Origin: Acholeplasmataceae bacterium | GTDB taxonomy: Bacteria > Bacillota_I > Bacilli_A > ML615J-28 > CAG-698 | Direction of reading: 5' to 3' | Length of the DNA: 39,453 bases | Assembly (NCBI GenBank): GCA_012718985.1 | Contig: JAAYBG010000029.1 | Span: 1-39,453 of the forward strand | Part shown: in pieces, positions 17,005 through 24,608 of the stretch | How positions within the stretch are numbered: the stretch's first letter is position 1 | Layout of the letters: the number at the start of each line of letters is the position of its first letter | The notes under the pieces: model-generated | What the model saw: only the letters and a program-made list of their open reading frames with translations | Told to the model about the DNA's origin: nothing | The model's database searches: none | Made by a program: the position numbers and the translations under genes

Positions 17005-17963
17005 TTTTTTGCCTCATACCTTTCGATAATCTTGTAAACCAAAGGATGACGCATAATATCCTGTTTTGCAAAACGAATAATAGCAATATTTTTAATATTT
17101 TCCAATAAATCAATGGCTTCTATCAAACCAGAATAATTCTTGTTTGGTAAATCTATTTGAGTGATATCGCCAGTAACAATCATTTTTGAATTATATCCTA
17201 ATCTTGTTAAGAACATTTTCATTTGTAAGAGGGTGGCATTTTGTGCCTCATCTAAAATAATAATAGCATTTTCTAAGGTTCTTCCTCGCATATAAGCTAA
17301 CGGAGCGACTTCAATAGTCCCTTTTTCAATCAATTTATCAACATTCTCTTTCCCTAAACATTCATATAACCCATCATATAAGGGAATTAAATAAGGATCA
17401 ATTTTTTCCTTTAAATCTCCAGGTAAAAATCCCAATTTTTCTCCCGCCTCAACAACAGGTCTAACCAGGATAATCTTCTTTACTTGGTTAGAGCGAAGTT
17501 GATTAATTGCAAATAATACCGCTAAAAATGTTTTGCCAGTACCCGCTGGTCCGATGGCAAAGGTAATATCATTATCTTCCAATGACTTTATATATATTTT
17601 TTGATTTAAAGTGCGCGGATAAATTGCTCTTCCACTATTGGTAGTGAAAAGGATTGTTTTATCCAGATAGAGTTTTGTTAGATCAACAGGGCTTAACTTA
17701 TCCGTATTATTTAAAATGACCATTACATCTGGCAAAGAAAGATTATCGGTCTTTTCAAAAATTCGTTCAAGAACGGTAAAAATACTTTCAATCTTGTTTT
17801 GATATTCTAACTTATCCTCCGCAATTAATACTTCTCCTTGACGGACAATTATATCTAAACCATATTTTTCTTCAACGGCTTTTAAAAATATATTATCAGG
17901 TCCTAGTATCTTTGCTTCATTTTCTAAGTTGAATATTTTATAAACTGATTGATATTGATTCAT
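17001..17963 (-). CDS. phoH: PhoH-like ATPase
   Basis: 320 residues from the ATG at 17963: an N-terminal KH-like region (FNLENEAKILGPDNIFLKAVEE), then a P-loop ATPase with GPAGTGKT (Walker A) and IILDEAQNAT (Walker B), resembling the RecD/helicase superfamily 1 core. The family is RNA-linked, often beside ybeY, with a role in rRNA metabolism that is not fully defined. The frame stays open to a TTG at 18071, but that start lacks a ribosome site, and a good promoter (18013-18041) lies inside the extension. AGGA about 8 bases before the ATG and the match to the usual family length of about 320 decide the start. Confidence 0.93.
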   Translation of the reverse strand: MNQYQSVYKIFNLENEAKILGPDNIFLKAVEEKYGLDIIVRQGEVLIAEDKLEYQNKIESIFTVLERIFEKTDNLSLPDVMVILNNTDKLSPVDLTKLYLDKTILFTTNSGRAIYPRTLNQKIYIKSLEDNDITFAIGPAGTGKTFLAVLFAINQLRSNQVKKIILVRPVVEAGEKLGFLPGDLKEKIDPYLIPLYDGLYECLGKENVDKLIEKGTIEVAPLAYMRGRTLENAIIILDEAQNATLLQMKMFLTRLGYNSKMIVTGDITQIDLPNKNYSGLIEAIDLLENIKNIAIIRFAKQDIMRHPLVYKIIERYEAKK

Positions 17964-18012
17964 AATTTTTCCTAAGAGATACAGAGTATCTTCCTTTCCT
18001 AATGGTAGTAAT

Positions 18013-18041
18013 ATTATATCACAAAATATTTTTTTTGTTAA
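18013..18041 (-). promoter_or_regulatory. phoH operon promoter
   Basis: Minus strand TTAACA (18036-18041), 17-base spacer, TATAAT (18013-18018) with a TGA extended -10. It places the transcript start near 18006, about 43 bases before the phoH ATG. Another TGGTATAAT at 18122-18130 may be a second, weaker promoter. Confidence 0.75.
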
Positions 18042-18144
18042 TAAGAGAGAAAAAGCATCAGCTATCTTCAAATCAATTTTATTGACTATTTTTTCTTATT
18101 TGATTTGTTCTAAACAATTATATTATACCATATAATGGTAATAA

Positions 18145-18170
18145 ACTAAAAAAAAGCCATAAGGCTTTTT
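18145..18170 (-). terminator. Terminator of rpsU
   Basis: AAAAAGCC (18151-18158), loop ATAA, GGCTTTTT (18163-18170). On the minus strand the stem is followed by a T run. It overlaps the first base of the rpsU stop codon and isolates rpsU from phoH. Confidence 0.85.
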
Positions 18171-18355
18171 TAGTTAGAACGACGATATTGTGTCTTTTTC
18201 ATCGCTCTTTTTTTCATTTTTCTAATATCACTTGGTTTTAAATAATGTTCTCTTTTACGTGCTTCTTGAAGGGTACCGCTTCTAGACACGTCACGTTTAA
18301 AGCGCTTAAGTGTTTCTTCAATTGTTTCGTTTTCTCTAACTATGGTCTTTGGCAT
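18170..18355 (-). CDS. rpsU: 30S ribosomal protein S21
   Basis: 61 residues, basic: [21 protein letters not shown] at the start and [12 protein letters not shown] at the end match bS21, which binds 30S near the anti-Shine-Dalgarno region. The frame extends 8 codons upstream, but AAAGGAGGG 6 bases before the ATG at 18355 is an ideal ribosome site. It is monocistronic, with its own promoter (18392-18420) and terminator. rpsU heads the phoH-ybeY-cdd-era-recO cluster in many Bacillota; yqeY, yqfF-type and dgkA genes found there in Bacillus are missing here. Confidence 0.96.
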   Translation of the reverse strand: MPKTIVRENETIEETLKRFKRDVSRSGTLQEARKREHYLKPSDIRKMKKRAMKKTQYRRSN

Positions 18356-18391
18356 TTTTGTCCCTCCTTTCGCACTCATAATTACTCAAGT

Positions 18392-18420
18392 ATTATACTA
18401 TATTCTTCAAAATAAATCAA
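18392..18420 (-). promoter_or_regulatory. rpsU promoter
   Basis: Minus strand TTGATT (18415-18420), 17-base spacer, perfect TATAAT (18392-18397), 37 bases before the S21 ATG. Between this promoter and the rdgB stop (18421-18465) I see no convincing terminator, only a weak AAAAAG/CTTTTT hairpin. Confidence 0.75.
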
Positions 18421-18465
18421 GAAAAAGTTATCTTTTTTTACACCAGACATCTTCTTAGGGCAATT

Positions 18466-19053
18466 TCATCGGTTTTTTTGAAATATATTTTGGATATAGT
18501 ATTTAAACTGATTTAAGGCTAAAGCTCGATGAGATATTTTATTTTTTTCAGCTAGCGACATCTCTGCAAATGTTTTACGAAACTCGGGTACATAGAATAA
18601 AGGATCATAACCAAATCCAGAAGTTCCTTTTTCTTCTTTTGTGATCGTTCCCGTAATCTTTCCTGTAAAATAATGTTCTTTACCAAAATTATCAATAAAG
18701 CATATTACAGTAATAAAATAAGCTTCTCGATGGGAAATATTCGCCATTCTTTCTAACAATAATTGATTATTTGCAGCATAACTTCCACTTGGAGAGTATC
18801 TTGCGGAATGAACACCAGGTTCTCCGTTTAATGCCGTAACGACTAAACCCGAATCATCAGCAATGACTGGCAAATGATATTTTTGATAATAATATCGAGC
18901 TTTGATTGCAGCATTTTCAGAAAATGTTAATCCCGTTTCTTCTATTTCATCTTCATCCTGAACGTCATCTAGTGTTACTATAGTTACTTCAGGAAGCATA
19001 TTCTTGATTTCAGAAACCTTATGGTTATTGTGAGTAGCAAATAAAATTTTCAT
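18466..19053 (-). CDS. rdgB: XTP/dITP diphosphatase (RdgB/HAM1)
   Basis: 195 residues. The N-terminal ATHNNHKVSEIKNML, central DDSGLVVTALNGEPGVHSARYS, and C-terminal TSGFGYDPLFYVPE and SHRALAL blocks are the Ham1 family signature. It hydrolyses non-canonical purine nucleotides (dITP, XTP, ITP) to monophosphates, keeping them out of DNA and RNA. The ATG has GGGAG upstream and is 8 bases after the ankyrin gene, so it is co-transcribed with it and HU. The stop is TGA. Confidence 0.96.
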   Translation of the reverse strand: MKILFATHNNHKVSEIKNMLPEVTIVTLDDVQDEDEIEETGLTFSENAAIKARYYYQKYHLPVIADDSGLVVTALNGEPGVHSARYSPSGSYAANNQLLLERMANISHREAYFITVICFIDNFGKEHYFTGKITGTITKEEKGTSGFGYDPLFYVPEFRKTFAEMSLAEKNKISHRALALNQFKYYIQNIFQKNR

Positions 19054-19061
19054 TTTTCTCC

Positions 19062-20372
19062 CTAAACCAAAGCAACTTTTTTACTCAAAAGCAATTCAAT
19101 AATTTCATCACTTGCATACTCCATCGCATAAGAATAAATGGTAATATGCTTATCATCAATATAATTTACATCAGCTTTATAATCGATGAGTAATTTCACC
19201 ATTTCATAATCGTTTCTTAAAATAGCACGGTACAAATAACTGCGCCCATAAAATATTTCATTGACGTTTGCCTTATGATCTAAGAAAAACTTAATAATTT
19301 CATAATTCTCACAGTAAATAGCGATTAACAAAGCAGATTGATTAAATTCATCGATATTATCAATTCGTGCACCTTTTTTATATAATAATTTTATAATTCG
19401 GAGATTGCTGGAAATGATGGCATAATACATCATTGATCTACCATAATAATCAAAATTATTGACATTTGTTGAAGCGACTTCCTGTAAAAGATATTCATAA
19501 TCCCCACGACAAACAGCACGATGAAGAGAATATTTTAAAAACTTTTCTTTATACTCTTGACTGCGAGAATAATTAGTGAGAAATTCATAATTTTCTTGTT
19601 TGTCAGCACTACTTGCTACTTCAATTGGGGTTAATCCTATATTATTTTTAGCTTGAATATCAAAACCTGCATTGATTAATGCCTTTATTCCAGTAACTGA
19701 ACAAGATTTAGCGGCAATATGAAGTGGTGTTTCTCCAAAAATATTCCTTGAATCGCTAACCATCATATGTCGCAAAATGAAAACTATCATATCATCATTT
19801 CCCACTTTACAAGCATGATGTAGGACATTATCTTTACGGTCATCCACTTCCACTAAACTAGCACCATTGTTTAATAATGTTCTAATAATCACTCTTTTTC
19901 CTGATTTAACACCGTGATGAATTGGTTTCATTCCATTTTGATCCGCAATATTTAGTTTTGCACCATGGGCTAGCAAACTATTTAAAATCTCTTCTTTGCC
20001 ATTTGCAGCTGCAATATGAAGAGGGGCTATACCTTTTTTGTTCTTTGCATTAACTCGTGCTTTTTCAAATAGCAACCTTTCTACTACTTCCGAATTTCTA
20101 AATTGAACTGCTAAATGTAAGGGAGTATCCTCATATCTATTTTGAGCATTTACATTTACTTTTAATTTTAATAATAAATCGACAACCTCATAATAATTAT
20201 TCCTAGCTGCTTTATGAACTAGATTTTCGTTTTTATTGTCTGTGATATTAATATCAAAACCATCTTCATAATATTTTATAATGTAGGTGCAATCATTTCG
20301 CATAACCGCATCAAAAATGTCTTTTGACTGGTTATCGCCAACATCTTTATACAAACGATAAATTGTCTCCAT
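19062..20372 (-). CDS. Ankyrin-repeat protein
   Basis: 436 residues made almost entirely of ankyrin repeats of about 33 residues. I count roughly 11-12, from about residue 18 to the end, with clear TPLHLAVQ, APLHIAAANG and TPLHIAAKS consensus copies in the first half and degenerate copies in the second. An irregular stretch near residues 255-285 separates two blocks. There is no signal peptide, membrane helix or enzymatic domain, so it is probably a cytoplasmic protein-binding scaffold. Its partner is unknown. The Shine-Dalgarno AAGGGGTG overlaps the HU stop codon, so the two are translationally coupled, and rdgB follows after 8 bases. Confidence 0.9.
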   Translation of the reverse strand: METIYRLYKDVGDNQSKDIFDAVMRNDCTYIIKYYEDGFDINITDNKNENLVHKAARNNYYEVVDLLLKLKVNVNAQNRYEDTPLHLAVQFRNSEVVERLLFEKARVNAKNKKGIAPLHIAAANGKEEILNSLLAHGAKLNIADQNGMKPIHHGVKSGKRVIIRTLLNNGASLVEVDDRKDNVLHHACKVGNDDMIVFILRHMMVSDSRNIFGETPLHIAAKSCSVTGIKALINAGFDIQAKNNIGLTPIEVASSADKQENYEFLTNYSRSQEYKEKFLKYSLHRAVCRGDYEYLLQEVASTNVNNFDYYGRSMMYYAIISSNLRIIKLLYKKGARIDNIDEFNQSALLIAIYCENYEIIKFFLDHKANVNEIFYGRSYLYRAILRNDYEMVKLLIDYKADVNYIDDKHITIYSYAMEYASDEIIELLLSKKVALV

Positions 20373-20376
20373 AATT

Positions 20377-20655
20377 TCACCCCTTATTTATCCTATTATT
20401 TAAATCTTTGCTCATCGAAAAAGAAATCTTTGTAATTCCCTTTGTATACATCTTACTACCATCAACAGGACTAAAATATCCATAAGGTTTTGTTTTATTC
20501 TTTTTAAATGTCCCAAAATTTGTAATTGACACACTCTCTTGTTCTATCAAGGAAGAAATCAGTTCTTCTACAAAAGCATCGGTTACTTCAGCAACATTTT
20601 TTTTAGTAAGATTCAATTTTTGACTTATTTTTGCTACATATTCCTGCTTTTTCAT
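20377..20655 (-). CDS. HU-family DNA-binding protein, divergent
   Basis: 92 residues. The helical N-terminal half (MKKQEYVAKISQKLNLTKKNVAEV, FVEELISSLIEQ) and ITNFGTF are clear HU/IHF features. The DNA-binding arm, usually RNPQTG, reads YFSPVDGSK: the intercalating Pro is kept and the flanking basic residues are largely lost. It is expected to bend or compact DNA, or may have a specialised role. A TTG at 20676 extends the frame, but GAGGAG spaced 7 bases before the ATG at 20655 fixes the start. It follows der, as hbs does in Bacillus, but here it is the first gene of an operon with the ankyrin protein and rdgB. Confidence 0.87.
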   Translation of the reverse strand: MKKQEYVAKISQKLNLTKKNVAEVTDAFVEELISSLIEQESVSITNFGTFKKNKTKPYGYFSPVDGSKMYTKGITKISFSMSKDLNNRINKG

Positions 20656-20694
20656 CGAGATTTCTCCTCTTATCAAATTTCAAATAACGCCTTA

Positions 20695-20723
20695 AGTATA
20701 ACATCTAAAAATAGGTAAAACAA
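20695..20723 (-). promoter_or_regulatory. Promoter of the HU-ankyrin-rdgB operon
   Basis: Minus strand TTGTTT (20718-20723), 17-base spacer, TATACT (20695-20700) preceded by TGT, an extended -10. Upstream are two short palindromes, ACAT/ATGT (20767-20779) and ATTAAC/GTTAAT (20783-20797), which could be operator sites. Confidence 0.55.
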
Positions 20724-20811
20724 TATGAAAATACGTTTTTTTTTACTATTTTTTTTCTGTAAATTTACATGAAAAATGTTTTATTAACCTAGTTAATGAT
20801 ATTTTTTGAAA

Positions 20812-20843
20812 AAAATAAAATAGCCCTCTTTTTAAAGGCTATT
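20812..20843 (-). terminator. Terminator of der
   Basis: AATAGCC (20819-20825) pairs with GGCTATT (20837-20843). On the minus strand it is followed by TTATTTTTTT. The stem overlaps the der stop codon. Confidence 0.78.
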
Positions 20844-22146
20844 CTTTCTTTCGTAAGATAAATTTAATCGGCGAACCACTGAAATCAAAAGATTCTCTTA
20901 ATTTATTTTCCAGATAGCGCAAATATGAAAAGTGCATATGTTTTTCATCATTGACAAATAGTACGAATGAAGGTGGCATAACATCTTCTTGAGTTGCATA
21001 GTTTAAGCGTAAACGATTTCCATTAAAAACAGGTGGCTGATTCAACAAAACAGCATCTAATAAAACATCGTTTAAAACGCTTGTTTGAACTCGGCGATTA
21101 AAGTTTTCATAAACTTTTACAATTTCATCCAATAAAGTATGAACTCGTTCTTTTTTGTAAGCTGATAGAAAGATAATAGGAGCAAAATCAAGAAACGGCA
21201 TCTGTGCTTTGATCTTTTCTGTTAATCGTTGCATTGTTTTATCGTCTTTTACAACGATATCCCATTTATTAACGACTATGATGATAGCTCGATTGGCTTC
21301 ACGAGCATATCCGGCAATTCGTTTATCCTGTTCACTTAATTCTTCTGTTCCATCGAGGATTAACACTGCTATATCAGAACGTTCAATTGCTGATAAGGCT
21401 CTTAACACACTGTATTTTTCTGCGTTTTCATAAATCTTGCCTTGTTTTCTAATCCCTGCCGTATCGATCACAACAAATTTTCTCGCATTTCTGGTGAATA
21501 CGATATCGATAGCATCTCGCGTTGTTCCTGGAATTGAACTTACAATTGTTCGTTCTTCGCCTACAATCGTGTTTGATAATGTTGATTTACCGACATTAGG
21601 TTGACCTATCAAACAAAATTTAATCGTTCCCTCTCCGTAAAGGTCTTTTCTTTCTTCTGGCAATAATTCAATTACTCGATCCAGTAAATCACCAATTCCA
21701 ATTCCATGCAAAGCGCTGACTGGAAAAATATCACCAATTCCCAAACTATAAAAGTCATAGGTTAAACCGAGAAGCTCATTATTATCCACTTTATTCACGG
21801 CAATAATAACTGGTTTATTACTACGATACAAAATATTTATCACATCTTCATCTTCTATAGTAATCGATGCTCTCACATCAACCACCATGATAATAACATC
21901 AGCTTCATCGATTGCTAAACTGGCTTGAGCTCTTATTTCTTTAGAAAAGGGCTCATCTTTTAAGATGATCCCTCCAGTATCAATAAGCCTAAATTCTTGA
22001 TTTAGCCATGAAGCTTTACCATAAATACGATCTCTAGTAATGCCACTAGCATCGTCTGTGATAGATACACGATCGCCAATAATTCTATTAAACAAACTAG
22101 ACTTACCAACGTTGGGTCTACCTACAATAGCAACAACTCCACGCAT
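20839..22146 (-). CDS. der: Ribosome assembly GTPase Der (EngA)
   Basis: 435 residues with two tandem G domains, the hallmark of Der: GRPNVGKSS near residue 8 and GQPNVGKST near residue 180, each with DTGG/DTAGI and NKxD motifs (NKVDNNE, NKWDIV). A C-terminal KH-like domain follows, with the family ending FSGSPIKFILRKK. It is essential for 50S assembly. It starts 8 bases after the Cmk-S1 stop, the conserved cmk-rpsA-der order. Confidence 0.97.
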   Translation of the reverse strand: MRGVVAIVGRPNVGKSSLFNRIIGDRVSITDDASGITRDRIYGKASWLNQEFRLIDTGGIILKDEPFSKEIRAQASLAIDEADVIIMVVDVRASITIEDEDVINILYRSNKPVIIAVNKVDNNELLGLTYDFYSLGIGDIFPVSALHGIGIGDLLDRVIELLPEERKDLYGEGTIKFCLIGQPNVGKSTLSNTIVGEERTIVSSIPGTTRDAIDIVFTRNARKFVVIDTAGIRKQGKIYENAEKYSVLRALSAIERSDIAVLILDGTEELSEQDKRIAGYAREANRAIIIVVNKWDIVVKDDKTMQRLTEKIKAQMPFLDFAPIIFLSAYKKERVHTLLDEIVKVYENFNRRVQTSVLNDVLLDAVLLNQPPVFNGNRLRLNYATQEDVMPPSFVLFVNDEKHMHFSYLRYLENKLRESFDFSGSPIKFILRKKE

Positions 22147-22154
22147 ACTTTGGC

Positions 22155-23894
22155 CTACTTATTCTTAGATTGTTTTAGGTAATCACCGAAGGTGTTACTC
22201 ATTTTGTCTTGAAGATTCATAGTTGATTTGAAAATCTCTTTTTCGATCTTCTCTTCAGCATCTCGCATGCTTAATACTAATTTATTTCTTTCTGGATCTA
22301 ATACTCTAACTTTTACTTTTATTTCTTGTTCCAGTTCTACACTATTAGGATCGATACTTCTAATTGTTGACTTTGGCAAATATCCTTCAACACCTTGAAC
22401 AGCAACGATAAATCCCTCTGGTAAAATCTTACTGACCTTTACATCAACAATATCACCAACTTTAATTGATAAGGATTCCCATGGATTTTCAACAAGTTGT
22501 TTTTTAGAAAGAATAATGCGTTTCTTTGCAGCATCAATTTCTATAATCTTAACTTCGATTTCTTCATCCACTTTAATACTATCTTCAAGGTTTACATCGC
22601 GTTCCCATGAAAATTCACTCCTTGGAAGGAATCCAGAAACTTCTGGGGCCAATTGCATAACAACACCAGAATTGTTGATTTCTAGTACTTTTCCTATTGT
22701 AAAACTTCCAACAGTTTTATCATTTGTAAATTCTTCCCAGTAGTTAGGGATTAATGCTTTTCGTGATAGTCCGATATGTTCATTTTCAAGTTTAATTACT
22801 TTTACTTTTACTTGATCACCAATGTTAAGAAACTTTTCAACCTTAAAAACGCGATTATGATCAATTTCAGAAATATGTAACAAGCCCTCTACATTTTTGC
22901 CTATTTCAACAAATGCTCCGTATTTTTCGATGTTTTTTACTACACCATCATATACTTGGCCTACTTCTAAAGCTTCCATAAAAGCCTTTTTCTCAGCGCG
23001 AGCATTGATTCTATCCGCTAAAACTTGTGATACAATGATACGAATTCTACCATAGTCCACTCTAATAGGGGCAACAGAAATCTCTTTTCCTACCAAGGTA
23101 GCGATTTCCTCTTCAGGAACTGCAACTTGTGAAGTAGGTAATAAACAAGAAAACTCTTCATATTTCATCAATAAACCAACTTGAATTTGCTTCAAAACTT
23201 TAGCAGTAAAAACGGTATCTCTTTTTAATTCAGCTCCAAATTTTTCTAATTCCTTGCGCTTATTTAATAGAACAGTAGAGAATATAAATTTGCCACCATC
23301 AGGGAAGATTTTTTTGATTGCTACATCAACTTTGTCACCTTCGCAGAACAAATCAATCAAATCCTCATCTTCTTTAATACCTGCAGTATCACGTTTAAAT
23401 AAGAATCCTTCTTGACCATCTTCAAGAGCAATTAAAACACGTTCTTCTTTTGGTTTAATTACCCTATTCCCAACTTTTGTTTCTGGTTGTTCAGGAATTA
23501 CTTCAACAACAGTACCGCTAACAATTTGCAATTCTTTGTACTTTGTTGGTTTTGTTGGTTCTTCTTCGCTTGGCTCTTCCGCTTCAGTAATATCTGGTTC
23601 ATCACCATCTTCTTCTAATGGATTTTCATCTTCAGCCACTGCTTCTGTTTCTACAGTTTCTTCTGGAGCAACTTGTTCTTCCTTTTGTTCTTCTGTTTCT
23701 GTAGTTTCTTCTAGAGCAACTTGTTCTTCCTTTTGTTCTTCTGTTTCTGCAACTTCTTCTGGAGCCACTTGTTGTTTTACTGATACTTCTGTTTCTACAG
23801 TTTCTTCTGGAGCCACTTGTTCTACCAATTCTTCTTTTTGTTCTTTTGTTTCTTCTTGTAATTCAACGTTTTCGTTTTTAAGTTCCTTTTCCAT
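22155..23894 (-). CDS. rpsA: Possible separate S1 protein from an internal start in cmk-rpsA
   Basis: In-frame ATG at 23894 (Met220 of the fusion, starting MEKELKNENVELQ) gives a 579-residue protein made of the acidic repeat linker and five S1 domains. AAAGAGG ends 7 bases upstream, a better-than-average ribosome site placed exactly at the expected C-terminus of Cmk. Whether both full-length and internal products are made cannot be decided from sequence. Ribosomes need far more S1-type protein than kinase, which would favour internal initiation. This is inference. Confidence 0.45.
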   Translation of the reverse strand: MEKELKNENVELQEETKEQKEELVEQVAPEETVETEVSVKQQVAPEEVAETEEQKEEQVALEETTETEEQKEEQVAPEETVETEAVAEDENPLEEDGDEPDITEAEEPSEEEPTKPTKYKELQIVSGTVVEVIPEQPETKVGNRVIKPKEERVLIALEDGQEGFLFKRDTAGIKEDEDLIDLFCEGDKVDVAIKKIFPDGGKFIFSTVLLNKRKELEKFGAELKRDTVFTAKVLKQIQVGLLMKYEEFSCLLPTSQVAVPEEEIATLVGKEISVAPIRVDYGRIRIIVSQVLADRINARAEKKAFMEALEVGQVYDGVVKNIEKYGAFVEIGKNVEGLLHISEIDHNRVFKVEKFLNIGDQVKVKVIKLENEHIGLSRKALIPNYWEEFTNDKTVGSFTIGKVLEINNSGVVMQLAPEVSGFLPRSEFSWERDVNLEDSIKVDEEIEVKIIEIDAAKKRIILSKKQLVENPWESLSIKVGDIVDVKVSKILPEGFIVAVQGVEGYLPKSTIRSIDPNSVELEQEIKVKVRVLDPERNKLVLSMRDAEEKIEKEIFKSTMNLQDKMSNTFGDYLKQSKNK

Positions 23895-24551
23895 CTTGTA
23901 ACCTCTTTCAAATACTAAACTCATGATCTTTTTGACCACACATTCAACGGATAAATTTGATGAATCTATTTCTATAGCGTCATCTGCTTTCTTTAGTGGG
24001 CTTATTAAGCGCGTACTATCTTTGGTATCACGTTCGATTATTTCCTTGATTGTCGTTTCCAAATCGCCATTTCCTTGATTTTGTTCTAGACGTTCTTTCA
24101 TTCTTCGCCGTGCTCTTTCCTCAACATTAGCATTCAAATAAATCTTCAAATTTGCATGGGGAAGAACAACTGTTCCAATATCTCTGCCATCCATAATAAC
24201 ATTTTTGTTAGCCGCAAAGAATTGTTGTAAAGCTACCATTTTTTTTCTTACATATCCATATTTAGATACCAAAGAAACATGATTTGTAACTTCCAAGGAA
24301 CGAATAGCCTTTGATACATCTTGATTATCAAGGTAGATTTTTTGGCGTTCAAAATCAATTTTTGTATCCTCAAGAAAATTGAATTCTTCTTCGTTTTCTA
24401 AATTGATTTTTAATTGTAAAGCTTTCAAGGTTACCGCTCGATACATCGCTCCAGTATCGATATGTTCAAACTGAAGTTCTTTTGCCACAGCTTGAGCAAT
24501 CGTGCTTTTACCGGAACCCGCAGGACCATCAATAGCAATTTGCCAATTCAT
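22155..24551 (-). CDS. cmk-rpsA: Fused cytidylate kinase and ribosomal protein S1
   Basis: 798 residues in one frame. Residues 1-219 are a complete CMP kinase: P-loop DGPAGSGKST at 8-17, DGRDIGTVV near 121, the usual full length. Residues 220-340 are a Glu-rich, presumably disordered linker with four 16-residue repeats. Residues 341-765 hold five S1 domains, of which the first two are degenerate and the third (YGAFVEIGKNVEGLLHISEI) is canonical. Cmk phosphorylates CMP and dCMP; S1 proteins bind mRNA on the 30S. In Bacillus these are separate adjacent genes (cmk, ypfD). At the junction Met220 has its own ribosome site, so free S1 may also be made. The extended -10 promoter is at 24577-24605. 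Confidence 0.93.
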   Translation of the reverse strand: MNWQIAIDGPAGSGKSTIAQAVAKELQFEHIDTGAMYRAVTLKALQLKINLENEEEFNFLEDTKIDFERQKIYLDNQDVSKAIRSLEVTNHVSLVSKYGYVRKKMVALQQFFAANKNVIMDGRDIGTVVLPHANLKIYLNANVEERARRRMKERLEQNQGNGDLETTIKEIIERDTKDSTRLISPLKKADDAIEIDSSNLSVECVVKKIMSLVFERGYKMEKELKNENVELQEETKEQKEELVEQVAPEETVETEVSVKQQVAPEEVAETEEQKEEQVALEETTETEEQKEEQVAPEETVETEAVAEDENPLEEDGDEPDITEAEEPSEEEPTKPTKYKELQIVSGTVVEVIPEQPETKVGNRVIKPKEERVLIALEDGQEGFLFKRDTAGIKEDEDLIDLFCEGDKVDVAIKKIFPDGGKFIFSTVLLNKRKELEKFGAELKRDTVFTAKVLKQIQVGLLMKYEEFSCLLPTSQVAVPEEEIATLVGKEISVAPIRVDYGRIRIIVSQVLADRINARAEKKAFMEALEVGQVYDGVVKNIEKYGAFVEIGKNVEGLLHISEIDHNRVFKVEKFLNIGDQVKVKVIKLENEHIGLSRKALIPNYWEEFTNDKTVGSFTIGKVLEINNSGVVMQLAPEVSGFLPRSEFSWERDVNLEDSIKVDEEIEVKIIEIDAAKKRIILSKKQLVENPWESLSIKVGDIVDVKVSKILPEGFIVAVQGVEGYLPKSTIRSIDPNSVELEQEIKVKVRVLDPERNKLVLSMRDAEEKIEKEIFKSTMNLQDKMSNTFGDYLKQSKNK
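23628..23819 (-). repeat. Four 48-base tandem repeats in the Cmk-S1 linker
   Basis: Residues 245-308 of the fusion form four units of 16 residues, each starting QVA(P/L)EE and running through ETE, at residues 245, 261, 277 and 293. The DNA period is exactly 48 bases. Copies differ at a few positions. Such repeats expand and contract by slippage, so length is likely to vary between strains. Confidence 0.85.
23892..23908 (-). promoter_or_regulatory. Internal ribosome binding site at the Cmk/S1 junction
   Basis: Minus strand AAAGAGG (23902-23908), 7-base spacer TTACAAG, ATG (23892-23894). It lies inside the fused gene, in the same frame. It looks like a ribosome site kept from, or ready for, a separate S1 gene. 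Confidence 0.5.
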
Positions 24552-24576
24552 AACGCACCTCTAAATACACTATATC

Positions 24577-24605
24577 ATTATATCATATCAATTATGAAAC
24601 TTCAA
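24577..24605 (-). promoter_or_regulatory. cmk-rpsA-der promoter
   Basis: Minus strand TTGAAG (24600-24605), 17-base spacer, TATAAT (24577-24582) with a TGA extended -10. It lies between the rluB stop and the Cmk ATG, which has GAGGTG upstream. Confidence 0.75.
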
Positions 24606-24608
24606 ATA

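Noticed and set aside
17001-18071. 356-residue PhoH starting at TTG 18071
   Set aside because: The extension contains the predicted promoter, lacks a ribosome site, and makes the protein longer than the family.
23536-23901. 121-residue Ser-rich open frame on the plus strand
   Set aside because: It is antisense to the acidic repeat linker of Cmk-S1; GAA/GAG codons read backwards give Ser/Ser-like runs. No ribosome site or family.
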